The notes under the pieces are model-generated. The model worked only from the letters and a program-made list of their open reading frames with translations, ran no database searches and was not told where the DNA came from. This document shows positions 38,510-48,827 of a stretch of DNA of 64,000 nt, piece by piece. Origin of the DNA: Yimella sp. cx-51 (GTDB lineage: Bacteria; Actinomycetota; Actinomycetes; Actinomycetales; Dermatophilaceae). Position 1 is the first letter of the stretch. Each line of letters opens with the position of its first letter. The stretch is from contig NZ_CP072113.1 of assembly GCF_017654605.1 (NCBI RefSeq), positions 2,480,001-2,544,000 on the forward strand, written 5' to 3'. Both the position numbers and the translations under genes were made by a program.

Positions 38510-41500
38510 TCAGCCAGCGAGATGACCCCAGTCACCCGCGAGTTCCGCCCAGCTGCCCGAGGCGACGATACGACCGTCGACCAGCACCACCACCCGGTCG
38601 GCCTGCGCCAGCGCAGCCCGCTTGGAGGTGGCCCCGACGACCGTGGCGGAACGGCTGCGCAAGGCCTGCCACAGTTCGATCTCGGTCGCCGCGTCGAGTG
38701 CACTGGAGACGTCATCGGCCAACAGGAGTTCGGCATCGGCGGCGAGTGCCCGGGCCAGGGCCAGGCGCTGCACCTGCCCACCGGAGAGCCGTACGCCGCG
38801 GTGCCCGACCATCGCACCCGGTCCGCCCGCGGTCTCGACGTCCGGGGTGAGCCGGGCATCGGCGACCGGTTGGTCGAATGCGCGGCCGAAACCGAGCTGG
38901 ACGTTGTCGGAGAAGGTGCCGGACAGCACCCGGGGCACCTGCGCAACGTACGCGACCTGGCCGGGCCGCATGAACAACTCCGCGTCGTCGATCTCGCGGC
39001 CGTTCCAGGTGAGCGAACCGTCGTAGTCGATGAGACCGGCGAGCGCCCGCAACAGACTCGACTTACCAGAACCGACCTGCCCCAGCAGCAGGATGAGTTC
39101 GCCTCGGTGGACGTCGAGATCGACATGTTCGACGCCGACGGTGCCGTCCTCGTGGATCGCAGTGAGCCCCCGAACCTTCATCTGCTGCAAGGGAGTTCGC
39201 GGAGCGTCCGGCGCGGGCGGCGCCTCACCGGTGAGCAGATCGACTCCCTCCGGCAGCTGCATGAGGTCACGCCCACCGGCCATCCGGCTGGTGGCGGTCT
39301 GCCATGAACGCGTACCAGGCGCCTCGGTGACAACAGCTCCGGCGACCCGGCCGAACCAGTCGAAACCATTGACCGCGTTGACCACGAGCAATGCTGTTGC
39401 CAGACCCCAGACGTCCCAGAGCACTGCGGCCCAGGCGATGACGGCGCCGGTCTGCACCATCACCATCGGCACGCCGTCGAGGAACGACTGCACCCGGTGC
39501 TCCCGCACGGCCGCCTCGACGCGTCCGGCGTCGACCTCTCGCAGATGGCGGTGGAGTTCGGGGGTGCGGCCGGCGAGCTTGACCGTGCGTGCTGATTCCA
39601 GCGTCGAAACCAACGCTCGGCCGAACCGGGCTCGAGCAGCTGATGCTTGCGTGGCCGAGCGGCCCGCGATGGGACGACCGATCGCGGAGGCGAGCGCGGC
39701 AGCCAGCATCACCGCAGCCAGCACCAGCCCAGCCAGCGGCGTACCCGCTGCGATCGCGGTGACGATCGCGATCGCGAGGCCGTTGACGAAGTCGACCCAA
39801 CGGTCGGCGTAACGGGCGTAGCGATCGGCGTCCATGGCGCGCGCGACCACCTCACCGGCGGGGTCTTTGTGCAGGCGGTGTTGATCGGTCTGCCCGACGA
39901 GCACCGACATGCGCACCCGCAGCAGCACCTCCACCCACCACCGTGGGTAGCGAGCGATCGCCTCGGCAAGCAGCACCGGACCGGCCATGACGCTGATGAC
40001 CACGGCCACCAGCCACGGCCACGACACGAAGCCATCCTTCAGGCGTTCGACGGTGTGACCCCAGGTGAAGCCGGTGAGCGCACCGACCGATCCGGTGAGC
40101 GAGAAGACCAGGAAGAGACCGACCGACAACATGCCCCAGCTCGGGCGCACCCACAGCGCGCTCCACATGCCCTTGGCCAGACTCGGACCCGAGCCCGGGT
40201 CGGGACGTACCGGCGGGTCAGTGCGCCGTCGTTGCGAACCGACCGCCGCGGTGACATCCCGCTCCGGTTGGTCGGCGGCGTCCTGGCTGCTGCCCACGTC
40301 GGCGGCGCTGAGCAGTTCACGGAATCGCCCGTCCTGCTGGGCAAGCGTGTCGCGCGGGCCGAACTGCACCACCTGCCCCTTGTCGAGCACGGCGACGAGA
40401 TCGGCGCGTTCGATCGTGGAAAGACGATGCGCGACAAGGATTCCGGTGCGACCACGCAGCAATCGGTCCGAGGCCGCAACAACGCGTGCCTCGGTGAGTG
40501 GGTCCATCCGGGCGGTCGCTTCATCGAGCACGACCACGTGGACGTCGCGGATCAGCAGCCGGGCAAAGGCGACCAACTGCTCCTCCCCCGCCGACATCAA
40601 TGAGCCGCCGGGACCGAGCAGGGTGTCGAGGCCGTCGTCCAGGCCGGCGACCCAGTCGGTCAGGCCGAGTTCGTCGACGACTTCCTGCACTCGGCTGCGG
40701 GGCAGGTCGGCGAAGAGCGTGATGTTGTCGTGCAGGGTGCCGGCGATGATCTCGGTGCGTTGGGTGACCACGCCCACCTGACGTCGCAGCGCGTGCAGGT
40801 CGAGGTCGAGCACGTCAACACCGCCGATGAGCACTGACCCACGCTCCGGGTCGACCGCGCGAGAGACGAGGGAGGCGAGCGTCGACTTGCCCGAACCCGT
40901 GCGTCCGACCAGGGCGATGGTCTTGCCGGCTGGGATGTGCAGGTCGACGTCCTGCAGCGCGAAGGCACCTTCGGCGTAGGAGAAGTGCAGGTTGCGGAAA
41001 TCGAGATCGGGCGTCTGGTCACCCAGGGTGAGTCCGCCGACCGGCTCCGGCTCGACCGCCAGCATCTGTCGCAGGCGGATCACCGCGCCCATGCCGGCCT
41101 GTAGGTCGGGCAACTGCTGGGCAACGTGACCGATGACGCCGACGAAGGTGCTCGTGATCAGGAACAGCGTGACGATCTGGGCGACCGAGAGCGAGCCTCC
41201 GCCGGCCAGCACGACACCCGCGACCGCGATGACGGCGAGCAAGCCGTGCAGCAACAGCACCGCGCGCAATGTGATGCGACGCTCGAGCACGATGACGTTG
41301 TAGAAGAGCTCGTGGACCTTCGCCGACAACTGGGCGATACGCCGGATCGCGAACGACTGGCCGAGGCTGGTGCGCAGGTCGTCCCGGCCCGCGATGCCCT
41401 CCTCCAGGGCTGCCGCATGGTCGGTCCACGCCATTTCTTCCAGCACTTTGCGTTCGGCGATCTGCCCCATCAACGGACGCATCACCGCAAACGTCATCGC

Positions 41501-42052
41501 TGCGAAGATCGGGAACAGCACCCACGCCGGCCACCAGGTGAACCCGGCGACCAGCCACATCGGCACCACCGACATGACGGCACGCAGCACCATCCACATC
41601 TGCATCCGGGCCAGCGACCCGACCTCGTGCGTGTCGTCGTCCACCCGGTCGAGCACCTCGCCGACCGCCTGCTCGGTGAGCGCGGCGAGCGGCTGGTGCA
41701 GCGCGGCGTCCAAGAGGTCGTCGCGCAGCGTGCCTTCGGCGCGGTCGACCACCGTGGCCCAGAGAATGCGTCCGAGGGTGTCGAGCACGGCTCCCCCGAC
41801 CACACATGCGGCCAGCAACCACACCAACGCAGAGGTCGGACTCTCAGCAAGCTTGCCGGCGATCACCGTGCCGGCCGTCGCACCCAGCGCGGCGAACGCC
41901 AACGCGATCAACGCGGCCACCGACAACGGGTGCCGCAACCGACGCCAATCGACCTGTCGTCGTGGCGAATCGGAGGACTCGATGGTGGGGGTGCGCTGCT
42001 CGCGCGTCAGGGTGCTCATGCCGTCGTTCAGAGTACGGCCCGCCGCTGACAC
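38510..42052 (-). CDS. fused tandem ABC exporter (TMD-NBD-TMD-NBD)
   Basis: 1180 aa from a GTG at 42052 with GAAGG upstream; an ATG at 42019 is the alternative. Two full exporter halves are fused. The first ATPase has Walker A GRTGSGKST (383-391), Walker B with E511 and H542, but an altered signature (LMSAGEEQ). The second has Walker A GQVGSGKSS (991-999) and a perfect LSGGQ (1089-1093), but Asp1114 replaces the catalytic Glu and Ser1143 the switch His. This gives one active and one degenerate ATP site, as in heterodimeric exporters. Substrate unknown; it could export a drug, lipid or peptide. Confidence 0.88.
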   Translation of the reverse strand: MSAAGRTLNDGMSTLTREQRTPTIESSDSPRRQVDWRRLRHPLSVAALIALAFAALGATAGTVIAGKLAESPTSALVWLLAACVVGGAVLDTLGRILWATVVDRAEGTLRDDLLDAALHQPLAALTEQAVGEVLDRVDDDTHEVGSLARMQMWMVLRAVMSVVPMWLVAGFTWWPAWVLFPIFAAMTFAVMRPLMGQIAERKVLEEMAWTDHAAALEEGIAGRDDLRTSLGQSFAIRRIAQLSAKVHELFYNVIVLERRITLRAVLLLHGLLAVIAVAGVVLAGGGSLSVAQIVTLFLITSTFVGVIGHVAQQLPDLQAGMGAVIRLRQMLAVEPEPVGGLTLGDQTPDLDFRNLHFSYAEGAFALQDVDLHIPAGKTIALVGRTGSGKSTLASLVSRAVDPERGSVLIGGVDVLDLDLHALRRQVGVVTQRTEIIAGTLHDNITLFADLPRSRVQEVVDELGLTDWVAGLDDGLDTLLGPGGSLMSAGEEQLVAFARLLIRDVHVVVLDEATARMDPLTEARVVAASDRLLRGRTGILVAHRLSTIERADLVAVLDKGQVVQFGPRDTLAQQDGRFRELLSAADVGSSQDAADQPERDVTAAVGSQRRRTDPPVRPDPGSGPSLAKGMWSALWVRPSWGMLSVGLFLVFSLTGSVGALTGFTWGHTVERLKDGFVSWPWLVAVVISVMAGPVLLAEAIARYPRWWVEVLLRVRMSVLVGQTDQHRLHKDPAGEVVARAMDADRYARYADRWVDFVNGLAIAIVTAIAAGTPLAGLVLAAVMLAAALASAIGRPIAGRSATQASAARARFGRALVSTLESARTVKLAGRTPELHRHLREVDAGRVEAAVREHRVQSFLDGVPMVMVQTGAVIAWAAVLWDVWGLATALLVVNAVNGFDWFGRVAGAVVTEAPGTRSWQTATSRMAGGRDLMQLPEGVDLLTGEAPPAPDAPRTPLQQMKVRGLTAIHEDGTVGVEHVDLDVHRGELILLLGQVGSGKSSLLRALAGLIDYDGSLTWNGREIDDAELFMRPGQVAYVAQVPRVLSGTFSDNVQLGFGRAFDQPVADARLTPDVETAGGPGAMVGHRGVRLSGGQVQRLALARALAADAELLLADDVSSALDAATEIELWQALRSRSATVVGATSKRAALAQADRVVVLVDGRIVASGSWAELAGDWGHLAG

Positions 42053-42226
42053 CCCGCACCTTCATTTCCGGCTCCTCGCGCGCCTCGCCTCGCCGCCCGC
42101 CCGCAAGCACACGCCGCGGATGAACCTCCCACGCTCCCCGGCGGACAAGTCGCGGTCGGACGCCTGCCACAACGGCCAGCCGCACCGTCGCACGACCGAC
42201 CCGCCGCAGGACGAGCCCGGAAACGC

Positions 42227-42262
42227 AACGCGCCCCGCCCGGAAACCCGGGTGGGGCGTGTT
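42227..42262. terminator. rplJL operon terminator
   Basis: A GC-rich hairpin of about 16 bp (aacgcgccccgcccgg with its imperfect complement) lies 29 nt after the rplL stop. The 174 bp from it to the start of the ABC exporter gene contain no recognisable gene. Confidence 0.75.
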
Positions 42263-42290
42263 GACTGGAGTGCTGCTTACGCAGCGGGGC

Positions 42291-42680
<390 letters not shown>

Positions 42681-42742
42681 GATGGCTTCCTTTCGTTAAA
42701 TGCCGTGAGTGGCTGTTTTGTGAACTGAACCGAGCGGGTTGC

Positions 42743-43345
42743 TCAGCTCTCGTCGCCACCCTCGGCGACGTCGGTGGTGCTGTCCGCGTCCGCAGCAGCC
42801 GGAGCCTCGGCGGCCGGGGCAGCAGGGCCCTCGGTCTCGACCTTGGCGCGGAGTGCGTCGACCGCGCGAGCGGCCTGCGACAACGGAGCAGCGAAGAGGT
42901 AGACAGCCTTGCTGAGCGACGCGTTCATCGCGCCTGCCAGCTTGGCCAGCAGCACCTCGCGGGACTCCAAGCTAGCGAGCTTGGTGATCTCCTCGGCCGA
43001 GAGCGGCTTGCCGTCGAGCACGCCACCCTTGATCACGAGGAGCGGGTTTGCCTTGGAGAAGTCGCGCAGCTTCTTGGCCGCTTCGACCGGGTCACCGGTG
43101 ACGAAAGCGATGGCGGAAGGGCCGACCAGCTGACCGTCGAATGCCGTGACTCCGGCTTCGGCGGCAGCACGCTCGGTAAGCGTGTTCTTCACCACGGCGT
43201 AGGTCGCGTGCTCGCGGAGTTCGTTACGCAGGTTGGTCAACTGCGCCACGGTCAGACCGCGGTACTCCGTCAGCACGGCCGCACCCGACTCACGGAACTT
43301 GTCCGTGAGCTCGGCAATGGCGGCGTTCTTGTCGGACTTCGCCAT
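42743..43345 (-). CDS. rplJ: 50S ribosomal protein L10
   Basis: 200 aa. It anchors the L7/L12 stalk to 23S rRNA and autoregulates the operon in bacteria. Conserved start [20 protein letters not shown] and [14 protein letters not shown]. The C-terminal 30 residues are an Ala/Pro/Asp-rich low-complexity tail, as is common in Actinobacteria and longer than in E. coli (165 aa). Confidence 0.97.
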   Translation of the reverse strand: MAKSDKNAAIAELTDKFRESGAAVLTEYRGLTVAQLTNLRNELREHATYAVVKNTLTERAAAEAGVTAFDGQLVGPSAIAFVTGDPVEAAKKLRDFSKANPLLVIKGGVLDGKPLSAEEITKLASLESREVLLAKLAGAMNASLSKAVYLFAAPLSQAARAVDALRAKVETEGPAAPAAEAPAAADADSTTDVAEGGDES

Positions 43346-43792
43346 GCGGACCTCCTTCGATCGTGTTGCCGATCAGTCCGGTCTCGACGAAAAGAGCCCC
43401 GGCGCAGATGCGCTCGGGGCTCACAGGATCAGACGCACACTCACGGGCGCACATCATGATCTGGAACTGCCTTGCTCACCTGCGCTGGTCGCCCGTTTCG
43501 GCGGGACCTTCGGGCGCTCTCCCTTGCGGGCGCGCGCCAACCGGCGGTCATTGGTGCCTCAAGGCTACGGCCAGGCATGCCTATCGACCAAATCGGTGGT
43601 GCGACTGTCGCCGTGGCGTGCTCCTGGTCGACAACCCCCGGCAAGGAGGTGAGCAAGCAAGGCTCCACACGCCACAGTGCGCCGCAACCCCTTCATCGTG
43701 CGCAGCGCCTTCGTCGACATGTCTTGCCGCACAAGGCTACGCGGCGCAGTGTCGGCACCCGACGACCGGCCACCCGGCCCAAGCGCGAAACC
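43346..43792 (-). promoter_or_regulatory. rplJ leader and upstream gene-free region
   Basis: 447 bp without a credible gene. A hairpin attenuator lies at 43394-43422. A possible promoter on the minus strand is TTGGTC and TAGCCT spaced by 18 nt, ending near 43562, which would give a leader of about 200 nt, the size expected for an L10-binding leader. The rest (43600-43792) shows nothing clear. Confidence 0.45.
43394..43422 (-). terminator. attenuator-like hairpin in the rplJ leader
   Basis: On the minus strand gagccccg(a)gcgca pairs with tgcgc(c)ggggctc, followed directly by TTTT, 45 nt before the rplJ start. The position and U-tract suggest premature termination control or an L10-leader type element. 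Confidence 0.6.
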
Positions 43793-44767
43793 TCAGGCAG
43801 CTGATGACGACGACGCCGAGGAGGACGAGCTGCTCGAACCCATCTGGCGACGCACCTCAGCGAACGACTTGGCGCCCTCGGGGGCCTTGGGATCGACACT
43901 GGCACCGTAGTCGCGGTAGGTCGTCTGATCGCGGGTGCCGCGCTTGGATGCGGCGACGGGGTCTTCGAAGCGGATCAGCCGCCCCTGATCGTCCAGGTAG
44001 ACATCCATCGTGAGCTGCGTCGAACCGTTCTTCGCCTTCGAACGTTCGAGGGAGGTGCGGTTCGAGGGCAGCGAGAGCACATCGCAGCCGTGCGACTTCA
44101 TCGAGTTGACCTGCTTGTCGATCAACGCCGAGAAGCTGGCGGTCACCGCGTAATGCGTCACGGATGCACCGGCGATCAAGGACTTCCCCTTCACCACGGC
44201 GGTTCCGGCGCTCACCATGTCGGCGACCACGCGCGGATCGTTCTGGGCCAGCTGGGCGGTGTAGTTGACCAGGTAGCGGGTCTCCAATTCGTCCGGGCTT
44301 GCCGACTTCTTCACCCACGCGTTCGCCTGCTTGAAGTAGCCATAGGGCTCACCGCCCACGACGATCAGGTCGCGCTTTCCGGAGCCGCTGTCGGTGTACG
44401 TGCCGGTCATCGGGTCGGCGATCTGAAGCTCACCGCTGTCGGAGGAACTGGACGTGGGCGTAGCGGTGGAGCCCTCGACCGGCACCCGGGCGATGGTGAA
44501 CTTCACGCTCTTGGCGGCGGTCAGCGCCTTGTGCATCGAGGCCGACAAAGTGCCACCAGGCACCGAGGTGCCCACCTGCGGCTGCGAGGTGCTGCTCGCG
44601 CTGGACGAGCTCGAGGCGCCGCCGGACGAGCCCGACGTCGAGGAATTGCTCGCACCGGACGAGGTGGAGCCCGGCTGTGAGCCGGACGTGCCGCTCACAG
44701 TCGTACCGCCGCATCCGGCCAGCAGGCCGACCGTTGCCAGAGCCGCTGAAACGCGTACCAGATTCAT
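43793..44767 (-). CDS. putative lipoprotein, LppX/LprG-like
   Basis: 324 aa. A type II signal peptide ends in the lipobox LLAGC, followed by a Ser/Gly/Thr-rich linker (about 20-65). The mature domain (KALTAAKSVKFTIA ... SGKRDLIVVGGEPYGYFKQANAWVKK ... LIRFEDPVAASKRG) resembles the LppX/LprAFG or LolA-like fold that carries lipids in the envelope, and it ends in a poly-Ser tail. The lipid-carrier role is inferred from fold-level resemblance only. Confidence 0.7.
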   Translation of the reverse strand: MNLVRVSAALATVGLLAGCGGTTVSGTSGSQPGSTSSGASNSSTSGSSGGASSSSSASSTSQPQVGTSVPGGTLSASMHKALTAAKSVKFTIARVPVEGSTATPTSSSSDSGELQIADPMTGTYTDSGSGKRDLIVVGGEPYGYFKQANAWVKKSASPDELETRYLVNYTAQLAQNDPRVVADMVSAGTAVVKGKSLIAGASVTHYAVTASFSALIDKQVNSMKSHGCDVLSLPSNRTSLERSKAKNGSTQLTMDVYLDDQGRLIRFEDPVAASKRGTRDQTTYRDYGASVDPKAPEGAKSFAEVRRQMGSSSSSSSASSSSAA

Positions 44768-44896
44768 GGTTGTCCTCCCCAGAACAGTCGCAAGTACCAG
44801 CCTCTGAGCCTAATGATCGGGACGCGCAGCACCGCTCATCGCGCCTGCGCAATTGCGTGATGCCACCGACATCCGCCTCCGCCGGACATGACGAAA

Positions 44897-44924
44897 CGGC
44901 CGCCCACCCGAGGGTGGACGGCCG
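44897..44924. terminator. rplKA operon terminator
   Basis: A 13-bp stem cggccgcccaccc with a short loop and one mismatch lies 19 nt after the rplA stop. Confidence 0.75.
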
Positions 44925-44942
44925 CTCTCGCGATCAGATCGA

Positions 44943-45671
44943 TCAGGCCTCTTCGGAGACCGCGTCCTCGGAGGTGAGGTTGCGGGTCTTGGTGAAGTCC
45001 AGCGGGATGCCGGGGCCCATCGTGGTCGAGAGGGTCGCCTTGGTGATGTAGCGGCCCTTGCTCGCGGCCGGCTTCAGACGAAGGATCTCCTCCAGCGCAG
45101 CGGCGTAGTTCTCCACCAGCGACTTCTCGTCGAAGGACGCCTTGCCGATGATGAAGTGCAGGTTGCTGTGCTTGTCGACGCGGAACTCGATCTTTCCGCC
45201 CTTGATGTCGGAGACAGCCTTGGCGGTGTCCATCGTGACGGTGCCGGTCTTCGGGTTCGGCATCAGGCCACGGGGGCCGAGCACCTTGCCCAGACGTCCG
45301 ACCTTGCCCATGAGGTCGGGGGTGGCGACCACGGCGTCGAAGTCGGTCCAGCCACCGGCCACCTTGGCGATGAGGTCGTCCGAACCGACGAAGTCGGCGC
45401 CGGCGGCCTCAGCAGCAGCGGCCTTGTCACCGTTGGCGAAAACCAGGACGCGGGCGGTCTTACCGGTGCCGTGCGGCAGGTTGACGGTGCCGCGCACCAT
45501 CTGGTCGGCCTTGCGCGGGTCGACACCGAGGCGGAAGGCCACCTCGACGGTCTGGTCGTACTTGGTGTTGCCGGAGGTGTCCTTGGCCAGGCGAACTGCC
45601 TGCAGGGGTGCGTACTGCTTGTCGCGGTCGATCTTCTCCGCAGAGCTGCGGTAGGACTTGCTGCGCTTCAT
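44943..45671 (-). CDS. rplA: 50S ribosomal protein L1
   Basis: 242 aa. It forms the mobile L1 stalk at the E site and in many bacteria represses translation of its own operon. Conserved [20 protein letters not shown] and the PNPKTGTVT signature. 139 nt downstream of rplK, with a strong hairpin in the gap. Confidence 0.98.
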   Translation of the reverse strand: MKRSKSYRSSAEKIDRDKQYAPLQAVRLAKDTSGNTKYDQTVEVAFRLGVDPRKADQMVRGTVNLPHGTGKTARVLVFANGDKAAAAEAAGADFVGSDDLIAKVAGGWTDFDAVVATPDLMGKVGRLGKVLGPRGLMPNPKTGTVTMDTAKAVSDIKGGKIEFRVDKHSNLHFIIGKASFDEKSLVENYAAALEEILRLKPAASKGRYITKATLSTTMGPGIPLDFTKTRNLTSEDAVSEEA

Positions 45672-45765
45672 GAGTGCTCCTCGTGAATTCGGTTGGGAGT
45701 TGTGGTGATTCGGACCAGCGCTGGCCCTACCACGGTGGACGCGGGATGCGTCCGTGATCTCCTTC

Positions 45766-45794
45766 CGCCGACTCGATCACTGATCGAGCCGGCG
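45766..45794 (-). promoter_or_regulatory. stem-loop in the rplK-rplA gap
   Basis: An inverted repeat of 14 bp (cgccgactcgatca and complement, one G-U pair) with almost no loop, 17 nt after the rplK stop. No U-tract follows, so it could be a processing signal or part of differential rplA regulation. Confidence 0.6.
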
Positions 45795-45810
45795 TCAGGA
45801 GAACGAGTTG

Positions 45811-46239
45811 TTACGGGGTCTCGATGCCCATCGAACGAGCGGTGCCGGCGATGATGCGCTCGGCCATCTCGATGTCGTGTGCGTTGAGGTCCTGCATCTT
45901 CTGCTCGGCGATGGCGCGCACCTGGTCCTTGGTCAGCTTGGCGACCTTGGTCTTGTGCGGCTCACCCGAACCCTTGGCGACGCCAGCAGCCTTCTTGATC
46001 AGCTCGGCAGCCGGGGGCGTCTTGGTGATGAAGGTGAACGAGCGGTCTTCGTAGACCGTGATTTCGACGGGGATGACGTTGCCACGCTGGGATTCGGTCG
46101 CGGCGTTGTACGCCTTGACGAACTCCATGATGTTGACGCCGTGCTGACCCAGGGCCGGACCGACGGGCGGAGCCGGCGTTGCGGCGCCGGCCTGGATCTG
46201 CAGCTTGATGAAGCCGGAGACCTTCTTCTTGGGAGGCAT
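45811..46239 (-). CDS. rplK: 50S ribosomal protein L11
   Basis: 142 aa. It binds 23S rRNA at the GTPase-associated centre and is needed for RelA-type stringent signalling. Conserved [19 protein letters not shown] and [17 protein letters not shown]. 95 nt downstream of nusG. Confidence 0.98.
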   Translation of the reverse strand: MPPKKKVSGFIKLQIQAGAATPAPPVGPALGQHGVNIMEFVKAYNAATESQRGNVIPVEITVYEDRSFTFITKTPPAAELIKKAAGVAKGSGEPHKTKVAKLTKDQVRAIAEQKMQDLNAHDIEMAERIIAGTARSMGIETP

Positions 46240-46284
46240 GGTGCTTCCTGTTCTATTTCGGTGGGCCTACGCCGTGGGCGATGA

Positions 46285-46315
46285 CCCGGTTGCATTTCCT
46301 CACCCGAGGACCGGG
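46285..46315 (-). promoter_or_regulatory. putative L1-binding leader motif before rplK
   Basis: On the minus strand CCCGGT and ACCGGG form an outer stem, CCTC-GGGT-GAGG an inner hairpin, with a one-sided 7-nt bulge AAATGCA. Two helices joined by an asymmetric loop is the layout of L1 regulatory sites in rplKA leaders. The identity is an inference. Confidence 0.4.
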
Positions 46316-46334
46316 CAAGGGATGTGGGCAGGAC

Positions 46335-47219
46335 TCAGATCTTGGAGACCTGGTTGAAGCCCAGCTCGACCGGCGTTTCGCGGCCGAAGATGGAGACCAG
46401 AACCTTGAGCTTCTGGGTGACTGTGTTGATCTCGGAGATCGTGGCCGGAAGGGTCTCGAACGGGCCTTCCATGACGGTGACCGATTCGCCGACGGTGAAG
46501 TCGACCTCGGCCGGAGCGGCGCCCTTCTGTGCACCACCAGCGGCCTTCTTGCCACCGGCTGCTGCGCTCTCCGGCTCCTCGAAGGTCGGGTTGAGCATCG
46601 TGACGACCTCGTCGATCGTCAGCGGCGAGGGCGAGTGGGCATTGCCGACGAAGCCGGTGACCCCGGGGGTGTGACGCACTGCGCCCCAGCTCTCGTCGGT
46701 GAGATCCATGCGCACCAACACGTATCCGGGCATGCGGACGCGGGTGCCGACCTTCTTCTGGCCGTTCTTGATCTCGGTGAAGTCTTCCATCGGCACCTCG
46801 ATCTGGAAGATGAAATCTTCCATCGAGAGGTTCTGGATGCGGTTCTCGAGGTTGGCCTTGACCTTCTTCTCGTAACCGGCGTAGGAGTGGATGACGTACC
46901 AGTCGCCGAACTGGGCGCGCAGGTCAGCGATGAACGCCTCGCGCGGGTCGACCTCGGGTGCGTCGGCCGCAGCCTCGGAGTCTTCGGCGGTCTCGGCGTC
47001 CGTGTCGGTCGCGGCAGCGCCTTCGCCGTCGACGTCGTCCTCCGGAGCGGGCGTGCCCTCGTCCTCGGCGTCGGCCATCTGGAGCTGGTTGGCCGTCGTC
47101 ATCTGGAAGTCGTCCGCGGCAGCGTCGACGTTCTGGGCAGCGTCGGACTGCTCGACGGAGTCGGACGGCTGCTGCGGCTCGTCCATCGCGTCGACGTCGG
47201 TGCTGTGCTGCTCAGTCAT
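46335..47219 (-). CDS. nusG: transcription termination/antitermination factor NusG
   Basis: 294 aa. It has an acidic, low-complexity N-terminal extension (about residues 1-90) typical of actinobacterial NusG, then the NGN domain (from [21 protein letters not shown], here near 107) and the C-terminal KOW domain ([20 protein letters not shown]). It couples RNA polymerase with the ribosome or Rho. 52 nt after secE. Confidence 0.97.
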   Translation of the reverse strand: MTEQHSTDVDAMDEPQQPSDSVEQSDAAQNVDAAADDFQMTTANQLQMADAEDEGTPAPEDDVDGEGAAATDTDAETAEDSEAAADAPEVDPREAFIADLRAQFGDWYVIHSYAGYEKKVKANLENRIQNLSMEDFIFQIEVPMEDFTEIKNGQKKVGTRVRMPGYVLVRMDLTDESWGAVRHTPGVTGFVGNAHSPSPLTIDEVVTMLNPTFEEPESAAAGGKKAAGGAQKGAAPAEVDFTVGESVTVMEGPFETLPATISEINTVTQKLKVLVSIFGRETPVELGFNQVSKI

Positions 47220-47271
47220 GGACCTGCTTCCTTGTTGGGACTTCTCGTTGTCTACGTGGGCGCGAGGCCGA

Positions 47272-47517
47272 TCAGCTGTCGCCGAAGACCCAGCTGACCC
47301 CGCGGCTGAACACCCAGTCCACGCCGACGACGAACAACATGATGAACACCAGGAACACGAGCACGACCACGGTGTACTGGGTCAGCTCTTCCCGGGTGGG
47401 ACGAACCACCTTGCGGATCTCGTCGATCACCTGCCGGATGAACAGCAGGATGCGACCGAAGAATCCCTTGGAGGGCTGCTCCGTGTCGCGAGCGCTCGCG
47501 GTGCTCGTGTCGGCCAC
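47272..47517 (-). CDS. secE: preprotein translocase subunit SecE
   Basis: 81 aa from a GTG at 47517 with AGAGG upstream; longer frames run into tRNA-Trp. A single C-terminal membrane helix ([20 protein letters not shown]) follows the amphipathic [24 protein letters not shown] segment. Essential clamp subunit of SecYEG. Its place between tRNA-Trp and nusG is conserved in Actinobacteria. Confidence 0.95.
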   Translation of the reverse strand: MADTSTASARDTEQPSKGFFGRILLFIRQVIDEIRKVVRPTREELTQYTVVVLVFLVFIMLFVVGVDWVFSRGVSWVFGDS

Positions 47518-47551
47518 GGTTGCCTCTTCTCCTGATCGATCACGTACGACG

Positions 47552-47624
47552 CAGGGCACGAGGGACTCGAACCCCCAACCCCCGGTTTTGGAGACCGGTG
47601 CTCTACCAATTGAGCTAGTGCCCT
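47552..47624 (-). tRNA. tRNA-Trp (CCA)
   Basis: 73 nt. Acceptor AGGGCAC pairs with GTGCCCT, discriminator G. The anticodon loop CTCCAAA gives anticodon CCA. CCA tail not encoded. It lies immediately upstream of secE. Confidence 0.95.
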
Positions 47625-47763
47625 GTGGCCCGAAGTGTTGGGCTTCGGGCCTTTCGCGGCTGGCTTCGGACACGACTGAGCGTGGCTGTCGACCAACCGA
47701 AGGACGAGTCTACGTCAGGACCCGCCGACGAAGCCAACTCGGCCCGCGCACTAGCGTTCACCC

Positions 47764-48813
47764 ATGACCGGCACAGCCCATGCACGATCGGTGCTGACAC
47801 TGCCCAAGGCACATCTGCACCTGCACTTCACCGGCTCCATGCGCATCGAAACAGTGCGCGAGCTCGCCCACAAGCATGGCCTCCGCTTGCCGAACGCACT
47901 CACCCACGACTACCCCCCGAAGCTCTCCGGCTCGGACGAGCGTGGCTGGTTCCGCTTCCAGCGGTTGTACGACTCCGCCCGCGCCGTTGTGCGCGACGAG
48001 TCGGACATGCGACGGGTGGTGCGCGAGGCCGCGGAGGACGACGCTGCCGAAGGTTCGCGCTGGCTGGAGATCCAGGTCGATCCGACGTCCTACGCGGGCT
48101 TCGTCGGCGGCATCACCCCGATGCTCGAGATCGTGCTCGACGAGGCCGAGCAGGCGTCGGCGGACGAAGGCATCGGCGTGGGCGTGCTAGTCGCGGCGTC
48201 CCGCATCAAGCACCCCTTCGATGCGCGCGCGCTGGCCCGCCTGGCCGCCAAGCACAGCGGCAAGGTGCTCGGGTTCGGCCTGTCGAATGACGAACGTCGC
48301 GGCGTGACTGCGGAATTCGCGCCCGCGTTCCGCATTGCCCACGAGGCCGGGCTGGCGTCTGTGCCCCACGCCGGCGAACTCCTGGGCGCGCAAGCGGTCA
48401 GCGAGACCATCGATTCCCTCGCCCCGCAACGGCTCGGTCACGGTGTGCGCGCCGCCGAATCGGAGGTCGTACTGCAGCGCGTGCTCGACACCGACATCGC
48501 CCTGGAGGTCTGCCCCGGCTCCAACGTCGCGCTCGGGGTCTATCCCTCGGCGCAGGACGTGCCGCTGCGCAAGCTCTTCGACGCGGGCGCCACGATCGCG
48601 CTCGGCGCCGACGACCCGTTGCTGTTCGGCAACCGCTTGGCCGCGCAGTACGACACCGCCCGCGAGGTGCACGGGTTCACCGATGACGAGCTCGCCGAAC
48701 TGGCGCGGCAGTCGGTGCGGGCGTCCTTGGCGCCGGACGAGGCCAAGCGCGCCATGCTCGCCGACGTCGACGCGTGGCTGGAACAGCCTGCGGACGCGAT
48801 CGCGACGAACTGA
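47764..48813 (+). CDS. add: adenosine deaminase family protein
   Basis: 349 aa amidohydrolase-fold enzyme. Zinc and catalytic motifs: KAHLHLHFTGS (HxH), VPHAGE (His and catalytic Glu), GHGVRA, and ALGADDP (zinc Asp pair). It deaminates adenosine or a related purine nucleoside; because the N-terminal motif varies from the usual AELHLHLDGS, another adenine-containing substrate is possible. Plus strand, divergent from tRNA-Trp and convergent with murB (14-nt gap). Confidence 0.85.
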   Translation: MTGTAHARSVLTLPKAHLHLHFTGSMRIETVRELAHKHGLRLPNALTHDYPPKLSGSDERGWFRFQRLYDSARAVVRDESDMRRVVREAAEDDAAEGSRWLEIQVDPTSYAGFVGGITPMLEIVLDEAEQASADEGIGVGVLVAASRIKHPFDARALARLAAKHSGKVLGFGLSNDERRGVTAEFAPAFRIAHEAGLASVPHAGELLGAQAVSETIDSLAPQRLGHGVRAAESEVVLQRVLDTDIALEVCPGSNVALGVYPSAQDVPLRKLFDAGATIALGADDPLLFGNRLAAQYDTAREVHGFTDDELAELARQSVRASLAPDEAKRAMLADVDAWLEQPADAIATN

Positions 48814-48827
48814 GGACGCCGGAGCGC

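Noticed and set aside
43461-43792. Short open frames in the rplJ-lipoprotein gap
   Set aside because: No start site, no GC3 pattern and no conserved-looking protein; the region is better read as promoter and leader.
47764-48813. The adenosine deaminase as part of the secE-nusG operon
   Set aside because: It is on the opposite strand, divergent from tRNA-Trp, so it is not cotranscribed.
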